Assembly: GCA_003565055.1 (NCBI GenBank)
Contig: PXDM01000270.1
Location: forward strand, 1-7,577
DNA length: 7,577 nucleotides
Source: Paracoccaceae bacterium
GTDB lineage: Bacteria; Pseudomonadota; Alphaproteobacteria; Rhodobacterales; Rhodobacteraceae
Direction: 5' to 3'
Shown here: one piece after another, positions 1 through 6,598 of the stretch
Layout of the letters: each line of letters begins with the position of its first letter
How positions within the stretch are numbered: the stretch's first letter is position 1
Made by a program: the position numbers and the translations under genes
The notes under the pieces: generated by a model
Database searches by the model: none
What the model saw: only the letters and a program-made list of their open reading frames with translations
Told to the model about the DNA's origin: nothing

Positions 1-480
1 GAAGCCCAGGAGAAGCGCACCGAATTCCGCGAGAAGAAGGAGGCGCTGGAGGCGCGCGTGTCCGAACACAAGCGGGAGATGGACGCATTGCGCGAAGCGC
101 ATGCCGCCGAAACGGGTGATCTGCATGGTCAACTGGAGGCACGTTTTTCCGAAATGGCTGTGCTGACCGAGCGCCTGGAAGCGCAACAGGCGGAGCTGGA
201 GAAGGCGCGTACGCAGCTTGCCGAATCCCAGGAGAAGCGCACCGAATTCCGCGAGAAGAAGGAGGCGCTGGAGGCCTGGCGCAATGAGCACAAGAGCCAA
301 ATAGATGATTTGAAAAAGCAACTGGCAGCCCGCTTTTCGGAGATTGCTGTCCTGACCAGTCGTCTGGAACGGCAGGATACCGAAATGCAAAAAATGCTCA
401 GCAGTACGTCTTGGAAAATCACTGCGCCGGCGCGCAAGATGATAGATGCAGCACGGGGGCGCCGGAAATCTGCGTCTTGA
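1..480 (+). CDS. C-terminal coiled-coil part of a polysaccharide-biosynthesis protein (partial at left edge)
   Basis: The reading frame is open from base 1 to the TGA at 478-480, so only the last 159 residues are visible and the true start lies outside the window. A GTG at 58 is in frame but is not a credible start, because the coiled coil continues upstream of it. Nearly all of the visible protein is a charged, Glu/Lys/Arg/Gln-rich helix with heptad character (for example 'RFSEMAVLTERLEAQ' and 'RFSEIAVLTSRLERQ'), that is, a long coiled coil. It ends in 'STSWKIT' (bases 403-423) plus a basic tail. 'S-x-SW-x-[IL]-T' near the C-terminus recurs in glycosyltransferases and methyltransferases of O-antigen and capsule loci, often beside a coiled coil. 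In WbdD of E. coli O9a such a coiled coil acts as a ruler setting chain length. A role in polysaccharide assembly or chain-length control is therefore inferred. The catalytic part, if any, is off the window, so the exact family cannot be named. Confidence 0.75.
   Translation, partial: EAQEKRTEFREKKEALEARVSEHKREMDALREAHAAETGDLHGQLEARFSEMAVLTERLEAQQAELEKARTQLAESQEKRTEFREKKEALEAWRNEHKSQIDDLKKQLAARFSEIAVLTSRLERQDTEMQKMLSSTSWKITAPARKMIDAARGRRKSAS
5..275 (+). repeat. 49-bp exact direct repeat inside the coiled-coil gene (5-53 and 227-275)
   Basis: Bases 5-53 and 227-275 are identical over 49 bp. With one mismatch the match extends left to base 1, and copy 1 may continue beyond the window. The offset is 222 bp, exactly 74 codons, so both copies are read in the same frame and encode 'QEKRTEFREKKEALEA'. 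A second, diverged repeat follows each copy: the 'QL.ARFSE.AVLT.RLE.Q' segments starting at 130 and 319. These are offset by 189 bp (63 residues, nine heptads). The second unit therefore lacks 11 residues relative to the first. The flanking DNA is clearly diverged, so the perfect 49 bp looks like recent duplication or gene conversion. Confidence 0.9.
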
Positions 481-485
481 CCCAT

Positions 486-520
486 CGGCATGGTTGACCG
501 CCCACAGTGTCAGCATGCCG
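486..520 (+). terminator. Stem-loop just after the coiled-coil gene, possible terminator
   Basis: A strong inverted repeat begins 6 bases past the stop codon. CGGCATG (486-492) pairs with CATGCCG (514-520). After a small internal loop (gt opposite g), TGAC (495-498) pairs with GTCA (509-512), leaving a 10-base loop. The total is 11 base pairs, mostly G-C. The following bases (gggataccttcgtt) have no real T-run, so this is not a textbook intrinsic terminator. It may act as an attenuator, a Rho-assisted end, or a 3'-end stabiliser. The next gene starts 89 bases further on in the same direction. Confidence 0.4.
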
Positions 521-609
521 GGGATACCTTCGTTCAGCAATGATCATGCGGAAGAGGCTTGACGAATGCGAGAGCGATCATTGCCATACGGCAGCCACGC
601 GGGGTGGGT

Positions 610-2223
610 ATGAACGAGTCTTCGAAAAGGGCGCAGACAGGACCAGAACCCGAACAGGCGGCCATGCTGCGCGCTGCAAAGGCATTGGAGCGTTTCGGGC
701 TGACGGATGTGCGCCATGAGGTTCTCAAACGCACCTGCGCATCCAGCCAAGATCCGGAAACGCTCAAGGCGTTTTTCTGGGCTGCGATCAAGGTTGCCGA
801 TCTGAAAGGAGCCGCAGAGAGTTTGGCGGCGCTTGAGAGCAAAATCGGTGATGATGCCAAGGACCGGCAATGGCTGCAGCGCGCCCGGCAATCCCTGCGC
901 AATCACCAACCTGTCGATATAGACGCGATCACCGCCAAGCTGCGCGCTCCGACCCCGGCCCGCGGGATCGCACGTGAAGGCCGTCTGTGTTATCTTCTGA
1001 ACGCCAGCCTGCCGCAGGTGACCAGCGGCTATGCCATGCGTTCGCAGCAGCTTGCCCGCGCGTTACAGGAAAGCGGGGCTGACCTCCATTGCCTGACCAG
1101 ACCCGGCTTTCCCGGTGACCGTCCCGGAGGTGGTGGACACAGCGATGCGGCGCCATATGATGAGGTCGATGGCGTCACCTATCATCGGCTCGCGACCCCG
1201 TCACGCAATGATCTCAAGGGAAATGATTATCTGCACGAAGCCGCGCGTGCCCTGCTGGCAGAGTTCGCCCGGTTGCGGCCCAGAGCGGTCATGGCAGCCT
1301 CTGATCATGTCAATGCGCTGCCGGGCCTGCTGGCCGCGCGCGGGCTTGGAATTCCCTTCATATACGAGGTTCGGGGTTTCTGGGAACTTTCGCGCGCCGC
1401 ACGCGACCCTGATTATGCCCAGACCCCGGATTATGCCATCAGACACGCGCTTGAGGGGGTGACAGCCACCCATGCCGATGCGGTGTTTACGCTATGCGGC
1501 CCGATGCGTGATGAATTGATCGCCCGCGGTGTCGCGGCTGAGCGGATTCGGTTGCTGCCCAATGCCTGCGATCCTGCCCGGCATGTCCCGCAATCCAGAA
1601 ACAGCGCGCTTGCACGGCGCTTCGGTGTGCCTGACGATGTTCCGGTTATCGGTTATGTCGGGTCGTTCAACAACTATGAGGGGCTTGATGATCTGATTGA
1701 TGCCTGTGGCGCATTGCATCGGCAGGGGCGGGATTTCCGGCTGATCCTGGTCGGGGGCGAGACTGTGCGCTACAGCAATCAGGCCCCGGCTGTGCCCCGG
1801 CTTATGCAGGTAGCCCAGGCAGCAGGGATCGGGGCGAAGCTGATCATGCCCGGCCAGGTTCCGCCCGAGGATGTCGAGGCCTGGTATTCGCTGATCGATA
1901 TCGCCCCCTTTCCGCGTCGACCCGTTCCGGTCACCGAACTGGTCTCTCCCATGAAACCGCTTGAAGCGTTGTCCATGGCCAAGGCCGTGATCGCCTCGGA
2001 TGTTGCTGCGCAGGCCGAGATGATCCGCCATGAAGATACGGGCCTGCTTTTTGCCAAGAGCGATACCGGCGCGTTGACCTCAGCACTGGCGCGGTTGCTG
2101 GATGACCCAGAGCTGCGCATGCGCCTTGGCCGGAACGGGCGGCGCTGGATACTGGCAGAGCGGAGTTGGCGTCTGATCGCGCGGCGGGCGCTGCGCTGGA
2201 TAGGCGAAACAAGTGATCGCTGA
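610..2223 (+). CDS. GT4-type glycosyltransferase (GT-B fold) with helical N-terminal extension
   Basis: This gene encodes 537 residues, likely a retaining glycosyltransferase that adds a sugar from a nucleotide-sugar donor to a growing surface polysaccharide at the cytoplasmic face. Residues about 1-110 form a charged helical region not typical of the core family. The catalytic part starts near 'LLNASLPQVTSGYAMRSQQL' (129-148), the glycine-containing first-strand loop of GT4 enzymes. 'YEVRGFWE' (252-259) is a typical GT4 motif, and the C-terminal Rossmann half begins at 'IGYVGSF' (347-353). The donor-site region is 'VTELVSPMKPLEALSMAK' (441-458). There the second Glu of the family's E-x7-E pattern is kept, while the first is Leu or shifted by one. 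No signal peptide or membrane segment is seen. The ATG at 610 is preferred because GGGGTGGG lies just upstream. The frame extends to a TTG at 559, but there the purine-rich stretch abuts the codon. Donor and acceptor cannot be told from sequence. Confidence 0.88.
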   Translation: MNESSKRAQTGPEPEQAAMLRAAKALERFGLTDVRHEVLKRTCASSQDPETLKAFFWAAIKVADLKGAAESLAALESKIGDDAKDRQWLQRARQSLRNHQPVDIDAITAKLRAPTPARGIAREGRLCYLLNASLPQVTSGYAMRSQQLARALQESGADLHCLTRPGFPGDRPGGGGHSDAAPYDEVDGVTYHRLATPSRNDLKGNDYLHEAARALLAEFARLRPRAVMAASDHVNALPGLLAARGLGIPFIYEVRGFWELSRAARDPDYAQTPDYAIRHALEGVTATHADAVFTLCGPMRDELIARGVAAERIRLLPNACDPARHVPQSRNSALARRFGVPDDVPVIGYVGSFNNYEGLDDLIDACGALHRQGRDFRLILVGGETVRYSNQAPAVPRLMQVAQAAGIGAKLIMPGQVPPEDVEAWYSLIDIAPFPRRPVPVTELVSPMKPLEALSMAKAVIASDVAAQAEMIRHEDTGLLFAKSDTGALTSALARLLDDPELRMRLGRNGRRWILAERSWRLIARRALRWIGETSDR

Positions 2224-2332
2224 GGGGCCAGCTGCATATAAGAACGGCATGTGGCCGCGTGTATCGTGGCTGCGTCTTGAGGCGCATGCGCGGCTGTGAC
2301 ATACACCGAAAAGGTAGGTTAAAGGATGGCGT

Positions 2333-2369
2333 CTGATATTTTGCGCGCCTCTGATTGAGGCAAAATCAG
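2333..2369 (+). promoter_or_regulatory. Imperfect inverted repeat in the leader of the GT/lyase gene
   Basis: In the 177-bp gap before the next gene, CTGAT (2333-2337) pairs with ATCAG (2365-2369), ATTTTGC (2338-2344) is complementary to GCAAAAT (2360-2366), and GCCTC (2347-2351) pairs with GAGGC (2357-2361) around a 5-base loop. These combine into one long stem with a bulge. A competing small hairpin, CTGATT (2351-2356) with AATCAG (2364-2369), uses some of the same bases. The structure ends 31 bases before the ATG at 2401. No T-run follows on either strand, so it does not look like a terminator. It could be a structured 5' leader or an operator-like dyad; the function is unknown. The rest of 2224-2400 shows no convincing promoter. 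Confidence 0.4.
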
Positions 2370-2400
2370 CGATGGTTTCCAGGCAAGGGAAGAGCAAGGC

Positions 2401-4983
2401 ATGAATTTCAACGAACAGGTAAAGCGTCTCAGAGAATCCAAGCTGGTCAATGCACAATGGTATCGCACGCAGTATCCCGACGTTGAAATGGCCCGGATTG
2501 ATGCGGTCGTGCATTACCTGAAATATGGCGCCGAGATGCGGCGTGACCCCAGTCGCAGTTTTCAGACCCGTTTTTACCTCGATCAGTATCCTGATGTCCG
2601 CAAAAGTGGCATGAACCCGCTGCTGCATTACATCCTGCATGGCAAGGAGCGCGGGTACCTGCCCAAGCCACCGCCGAACGGCGCCGCTGTCCCAGTGCCC
2701 ACACCCGCATCTGTTCCAACAGCGCCTGCCCCGCGTCGCGCCACTGCGGCGCCTAGTGCAGACAGCAAGCAGGGCCCGCTGGAACTGTTGCAGGCTGGCA
2801 TATCCTATAACGCGCAGGCCTTGCGCGCGCGCTATGCGGCTTCGGGGCTGGAGCAAGTGGACGATACTTACGCATTGGTGCGGATCATCGGCAATGATCT
2901 TGTTCCACGCCATGCCAAAGGACAGTCACGCGAAAACCTGCGTTTCGTGCTGGAGAACGAGCCAGCGCTAGAGGGGTGTGACCGGCTCTGGATCGTCAAT
3001 CGCATCGTTGATGAGGGCGAGCGCGCCGCGATCCTGAAACTGCTGGAAGATCATAACCAGCGTTATTCGGAAATTCCCTTTGATGCAGAAGAATATCGCC
3101 GTATCGGCTGGGATTTCGACGCCCTGCCTTCGCCGGGCTATCTGGCCAGCCAGGAATTTCAGGACCTCACATCTTTGGAGAAGGACAGGGTACGAACCGC
3201 GCTCTACCGCCTCAAGAATCTCTATGTCATGAACAACAACGGCGCGCGTAATGCGGCTTTTGAGGCCGGGCTGGCCACGGGTGCGAAATGGGTGCTGCCC
3301 TGGGATGGTAACTGTTTTGTCACCACCAGTGCCTGGAATGAGATCACCCAGGCGGTACGTGCGCAACCTTTCCTGCCCCGCTTCGCCGTGCCGATGGAGC
3401 GCATGTCGGATAATGATGCGCTGCTGCGTGATGATTTCAAGCCCGATCCGCTGGAAGAGCCGCAGCTTCTGTTCCGGCGCGACGCGCCGGAACGGTTCAA
3501 CCCGGAATTTCCTTATGGACGGCGCCCAAAGGTAGAGCTGTTCTGGCATCTGGGCATTGCCGGTCCATGGGACCGCTGGCGCGACGATCCATGGGAAACG
3601 TCACGCCGCGAGCTGTCACCTGAAGCAGGGCAATACGGCATCGCGGGATGGGTAGCGCGCATGTATTCAGGTCAGAAAGCGCTCGAACAGCAAGGCGATA
3701 CATCCAGCTTCAAGAACCGTGGACGCGTTAGACAGGAAGCCATCGTGGCTGCGATCGACCATGTTGACGCCCGTGTGCATGGTGCGGCGACACCCGGCGG
3801 CCCGGTCTTCTATGATGAACGCGCGCTTACTGCGGCGCGTGCCGCGCTGCAGAACATGCCGGACAGCGCGTCCGGGCGGCTGACCGGGCAGATCGTCCAG
3901 GCAGCCAAAGCCGCGCTTGCCGAAGGTCCCTATTCGGTGACGGAAAAGACCACGCTGCCCCCTAGTGGCAAGCTGCAGGATTACTGGCATCCTGCGCCCT
4001 ACTGGTGGCCGGACCCGTCAAAACCCGACGGGCTACCTTATATCAAGAAAGATGGGCAGCGTGTGCCAGGCACCCGCATGTATGAGCCCGAAAGCGGGAA
4101 ATATGATCGCACGCGCCTGCAGCTAATGTTCGACAATACGACCACGCTCGCGCTTGCCTGGAAACTGACAGGCCGCACAGAATTCGCCGAACACGGTGCC
4201 CGACTTGTGCGGACATGGTTCCTCGATGCCGCAACCCGCGTGTCAGCACATATGCGATATGCTCAAGTGCGGCGAGGGCACAATAATGACGAGGGAACCA
4301 ATTTCGGCATCATCGAGATGAAGGACTTCTATTATCTGGTCGATGCCGTGCGCCTGCTGGAAGAGGCGGGCGCCTTTACCTCCGAGGATCGCACACAGTT
4401 CACCTCCTGGCTGCGCGAATACCTCGAATGGCTGGAGACCAGCCCCCAGGGGCTGCGCGAATGCCGCAGCATCAACAATCACGGCACCTATTTCGACCTT
4501 CAGACAGCGGCAATCTGTGCCTATCTGAACGAAGACCAGAAACTGCGGGATATCATGCTGCGCGCCGAGTCGCGGCTTGCCCAGCAGATCGAAGAGGACG
4601 GCACGCAGCCTGACGAGATGAAACGCTCGATCACCCAGCATTACGTCTTCTTCAACCTGCAGGGGCTGCTCAACATCTTCCGCATCGCGCAGGCGGCGGG
4701 GCGCCCACCACTTGATTTCAGCCAAGATCCGGGCATTCGACTACGCGCAGCACTGGATTGGATCCTGCGCCACGACCTGCACGCCTGGCCCTATGAACAG
4801 ATCGATGCGTTCGACCATGACCGTATCTGGCCACTGCTCAGCGCGGCGCAGGAACTGGGCATGACCGCCGCGGCCGATCTGCCGGCGCCGTTCCGGGGCC
4901 AGGATATGACCGAGATGAAGCCGGTCTTCGACCCACATCACGCAGTAAACCCATATTGGAACATCTCCGCGCAGCGGATGTAA
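2401..4983 (+). CDS. Multidomain protein: N-terminal YPDV repeats, GT-A-like transferase domain, alginate-lyase-type domain
   Basis: This gene encodes 860 residues. Residues 20-88 hold two copies of a short repeat, 'WYRTQYPDV...HYLKYG' and 'FYLDQYPDV...HYILHGKERGYLP', common at the ends of bacterial polysaccharide glycosyltransferases. A Pro/Ala-rich linker spans about 88-126. Residues about 155-450 look like a GT-A-fold sugar transferase: an opening strand 'YALVRIIGND', 'LWIVNRI' (196-202), and 'GAKWVLPWDGNCF' (294-306), whose DGN is a plausible stand-in for the metal-binding DxD. Residues about 470-855 match the Alginate_lyase family (PF05426, an alpha-helical toroid), with 'APYWWPDPSKPDGLPYI' (532-548), 'NNHGTYFDLQTAA' (692-704) and 'KRSITQHYVFFNLQGL' (741-756). 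N693, H694, R742 and Y748 fit the family's proposed Asn/His/Arg/Tyr catalytic set. Known relatives are usually exported, yet no signal peptide or membrane helix is seen here. The ATG at 2401 has AAGGGA 10 bases upstream. Substrate unknown; an acidic (uronate) polymer is inferred. Lyase call about 0.85, transferase call about 0.6. Confidence 0.88.
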   Translation: MNFNEQVKRLRESKLVNAQWYRTQYPDVEMARIDAVVHYLKYGAEMRRDPSRSFQTRFYLDQYPDVRKSGMNPLLHYILHGKERGYLPKPPPNGAAVPVPTPASVPTAPAPRRATAAPSADSKQGPLELLQAGISYNAQALRARYAASGLEQVDDTYALVRIIGNDLVPRHAKGQSRENLRFVLENEPALEGCDRLWIVNRIVDEGERAAILKLLEDHNQRYSEIPFDAEEYRRIGWDFDALPSPGYLASQEFQDLTSLEKDRVRTALYRLKNLYVMNNNGARNAAFEAGLATGAKWVLPWDGNCFVTTSAWNEITQAVRAQPFLPRFAVPMERMSDNDALLRDDFKPDPLEEPQLLFRRDAPERFNPEFPYGRRPKVELFWHLGIAGPWDRWRDDPWETSRRELSPEAGQYGIAGWVARMYSGQKALEQQGDTSSFKNRGRVRQEAIVAAIDHVDARVHGAATPGGPVFYDERALTAARAALQNMPDSASGRLTGQIVQAAKAALAEGPYSVTEKTTLPPSGKLQDYWHPAPYWWPDPSKPDGLPYIKKDGQRVPGTRMYEPESGKYDRTRLQLMFDNTTTLALAWKLTGRTEFAEHGARLVRTWFLDAATRVSAHMRYAQVRRGHNNDEGTNFGIIEMKDFYYLVDAVRLLEEAGAFTSEDRTQFTSWLREYLEWLETSPQGLRECRSINNHGTYFDLQTAAICAYLNEDQKLRDIMLRAESRLAQQIEEDGTQPDEMKRSITQHYVFFNLQGLLNIFRIAQAAGRPPLDFSQDPGIRLRAALDWILRHDLHAWPYEQIDAFDHDRIWPLLSAAQELGMTAAADLPAPFRGQDMTEMKPVFDPHHAVNPYWNISAQRM

Positions 4984-5000
4984 GACCCGAAAGTAGAAGC

Positions 5001-6551
5001 ATGAAGGCATTGATCGACAGCGCAAAGGCTGCAAGCAAGGCGAAGGACTGGGCCCGCGCCGCAAGGTTATGGCCGCAGGTTCTTGCAGGTGGGCAGACAA
5101 CAGCCGCTTCCTATGTCAAACTGGTCGAGGCGCTGCACCATGAAAAGCGCTTCAGCGAAGCAGAGCGCATCTGTCGGCAAGGGCTGGAGTCCGATCCGCA
5201 ATTCGCAAAGCTGCATTTGCAACTGGGCGAGGCGCTATATGCGACCGGTCGGCTTGAAGAGGCCATGGCGAGTTTCGAAACCTATGGCCGGATGGTCGAT
5301 GATCAGGCGGGGGGCGGATCCGCCCATGTGCAAAGGATCTCGGCGGCGCACAAGAAGCTCAAGCTGTCGAAGTCGGCGGTCGAAAGCTCGTGGAAGCGGG
5401 CAAGCGGGGAGCTTTCACAACAGGCCAATGCCTGCCGGGAGACGCTCAAGCGCGGGGACTATTCGCAGGCGCGCGACCTGTTTGTCGCCTTGCTGGCAGA
5501 ATACGAATTCGACCATGACAAGACGCGCACAACATGGGTGGCGGCTTTCGAGGCAGCGTTTGGCCACGAGTCTGTTTCCACTCCGGTCCCTGATGACAGC
5601 CCCGTCATCACCGGGCGCAAGCTCATGGTGTCAGGGATGGGATGGTCGGGGTCTGGCGCGATCTTTGACTATTTCCGCGAAAACGCCGAAGTCAATGCCA
5701 TCCGGAGTGAATACTGCCATATCGAGGGGAAGGTGGGCGTGAAGTATCTGCAGGCCAATATGGCCTCGGAGGCCGAATTCACGGCCGCCTTTGCGGATTT
5801 CTTTTTCCTTACGCTTCTGGGGCTGGGAAATACCTTCAGCGGGGACAAGGGCACAGGGTCTTCCAAGAATCTGTCGCTTGGCAAGCATGGGGCTGTCTAT
5901 GCCGAGCAGGCGTTGCGGATCTGCACGCGCGTGCGGCACGGGCTGGCTGCAGGTGGTCCAGATGCCAGGCTCTTGCGTGAGATTGCTAATGGCGCGCTCG
6001 ATGCCATCTGCATGGGACATCTGGGCGCATCCAAGAAAACAGTTCTCTTCGACAATATGATTCATACCTATAATTTGGACACGGTACGTTTTATCGATGA
6101 TTTATCTCTGTTCTGCGCCTATCGGGATCCACGCTCGAACTATGTCGCGCGTGTTCGCGAAAGCAAAAGATTTGCGGCGTCAGTAGATGCTTTCGTAAAG
6201 ACTTATAGAAAGATGCGACAAAAAATCGATGCGCTGCTCAAGCATGTCGAGGCCGATCTGCAGGCAGATGGCACCACCACGCGCATCCATATTGTGCAGT
6301 TCGAGGAGTTTGTCCTGTCACGCGCGTGCCGGCAGGATCTTGCGCGCAAGGCCGGTCTGGATATGTCGCAGCATGCTGAATACACGCTGTTTCAGCCTTG
6401 GGTGTCACGCAGGAATGTGTTCCTTCATGAAACTTACGAGAAACAGGACGAAATCGATTATATTGCCCGCGAACTGCCCGAGTATTGCGTGGATCTCAAA
6501 GCCCTTGACGCGGCAGCCGATGAAGACAGCAAAGGCCCTGCAGGCGCATGA
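5001..6551 (+). CDS. TPR-containing sulfotransferase-like protein
   Basis: This gene encodes 516 residues. Residues about 6-101 form three TPR-like helical repeats with a spacing of about 32, the clearest being 'KLHLQLGEALYATGRLEEAM' (70-89). Another helical pair lies at about 139-188. The C-terminal half starts with 'KLMVSGMGWSGSGAIFDYF', whose 'GWSGSGA' (214-220) fits the sulfotransferase P-loop that binds the 5'-phosphate of PAPS. 'YRDPRSNYVARVRE' (374-387) fits the 3'-phosphate motif, with Arg and Ser about 165 residues downstream as usual. 'VQFEEFV' (432-438) resembles the conserved late strand of this fold. The likely role is transfer of sulfate from PAPS to a sugar hydroxyl, with the TPR part binding a partner or substrate. 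The gene starts 17 bases after the preceding stop, which implies co-transcription. The ATG at 5001 follows the purine-rich gaaagtagaag. An upstream TTG at 4956 would overlap the previous gene and is less likely. No signal peptide is visible. An unrelated P-loop kinase is the alternative. Confidence 0.8.
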   Translation: MKALIDSAKAASKAKDWARAARLWPQVLAGGQTTAASYVKLVEALHHEKRFSEAERICRQGLESDPQFAKLHLQLGEALYATGRLEEAMASFETYGRMVDDQAGGGSAHVQRISAAHKKLKLSKSAVESSWKRASGELSQQANACRETLKRGDYSQARDLFVALLAEYEFDHDKTRTTWVAAFEAAFGHESVSTPVPDDSPVITGRKLMVSGMGWSGSGAIFDYFRENAEVNAIRSEYCHIEGKVGVKYLQANMASEAEFTAAFADFFFLTLLGLGNTFSGDKGTGSSKNLSLGKHGAVYAEQALRICTRVRHGLAAGGPDARLLREIANGALDAICMGHLGASKKTVLFDNMIHTYNLDTVRFIDDLSLFCAYRDPRSNYVARVRESKRFAASVDAFVKTYRKMRQKIDALLKHVEADLQADGTTTRIHIVQFEEFVLSRACRQDLARKAGLDMSQHAEYTLFQPWVSRRNVFLHETYEKQDEIDYIARELPEYCVDLKALDAAADEDSKGPAGA

Positions 6552-6552
6552 T

Positions 6553-6598
6553 GCGTCGCCTGAGCGGACGCGCTTGGCGGGGATGGTCTATCCCGCCA
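6553..6598. terminator. Two stem-loops between convergent genes, possible bidirectional terminator
   Basis: The converging stop codons are only 36 bases apart. Hairpin 1 pairs GCGT (6553-6556) with ACGC (6568-6571) and CGC (6557-6559) with GCG (6564-6566), with one bulged G and a CTGA loop. Hairpin 2 pairs TGGC (6575-6578) with GCCA (6595-6598) and GGGAT (6580-6584) with ATCCC (6590-6594), with one bulged G and a 5-base loop. That gives 9 base pairs, overlapping the TAG stop of the minus-strand gene. Neither strand shows a T-run after the stems, so intrinsic termination is uncertain. The location between convergent genes is what supports the call. Confidence 0.4.

Noticed and set aside
559..609. 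TTG at 559 as start of the GT4 gene
   Set aside because: The purine-rich stretch (ggaagagg) abuts the TTG, with no proper spacing. The ATG at 610 has a usable upstream GGGGTGGG, and the added 17 residues show no family similarity.
2277..2305. Possible promoter TTGAGG (2277-2282), 17-base spacer, CATACA (2300-2305)
   Set aside because: Only partial matches to the -35 and -10 consensus; such matches are expected by chance in a gap of this size.
1492..2306. Long minus-strand open frames opposite the GT4 gene
   Set aside because: Their translations have no recognisable motif and mirror the codon structure of the plus-strand gene, whose GT4 motifs are clear.
2080..2913. 277-codon open frame on the minus strand
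   Set aside because: It lies antisense to the ends of two well-supported genes and across the gap between them, its product shows no recognisable motif, and GC-rich DNA commonly gives such shadow frames.
4956..5000. TTG at 4956 as start of the sulfotransferase gene
   Set aside because: It would overlap the end of the GT/lyase gene by 28 bases, while an ATG at 5001 with a purine-rich upstream stretch begins cleanly at the first TPR helix.
5312..5325. 14-bp perfect palindrome GGGCGGATCCGCCC
   Set aside because: It lies within the coding region of the TPR part, is a single copy, and is explained by GC-rich codons; no sign of a regulatory site.
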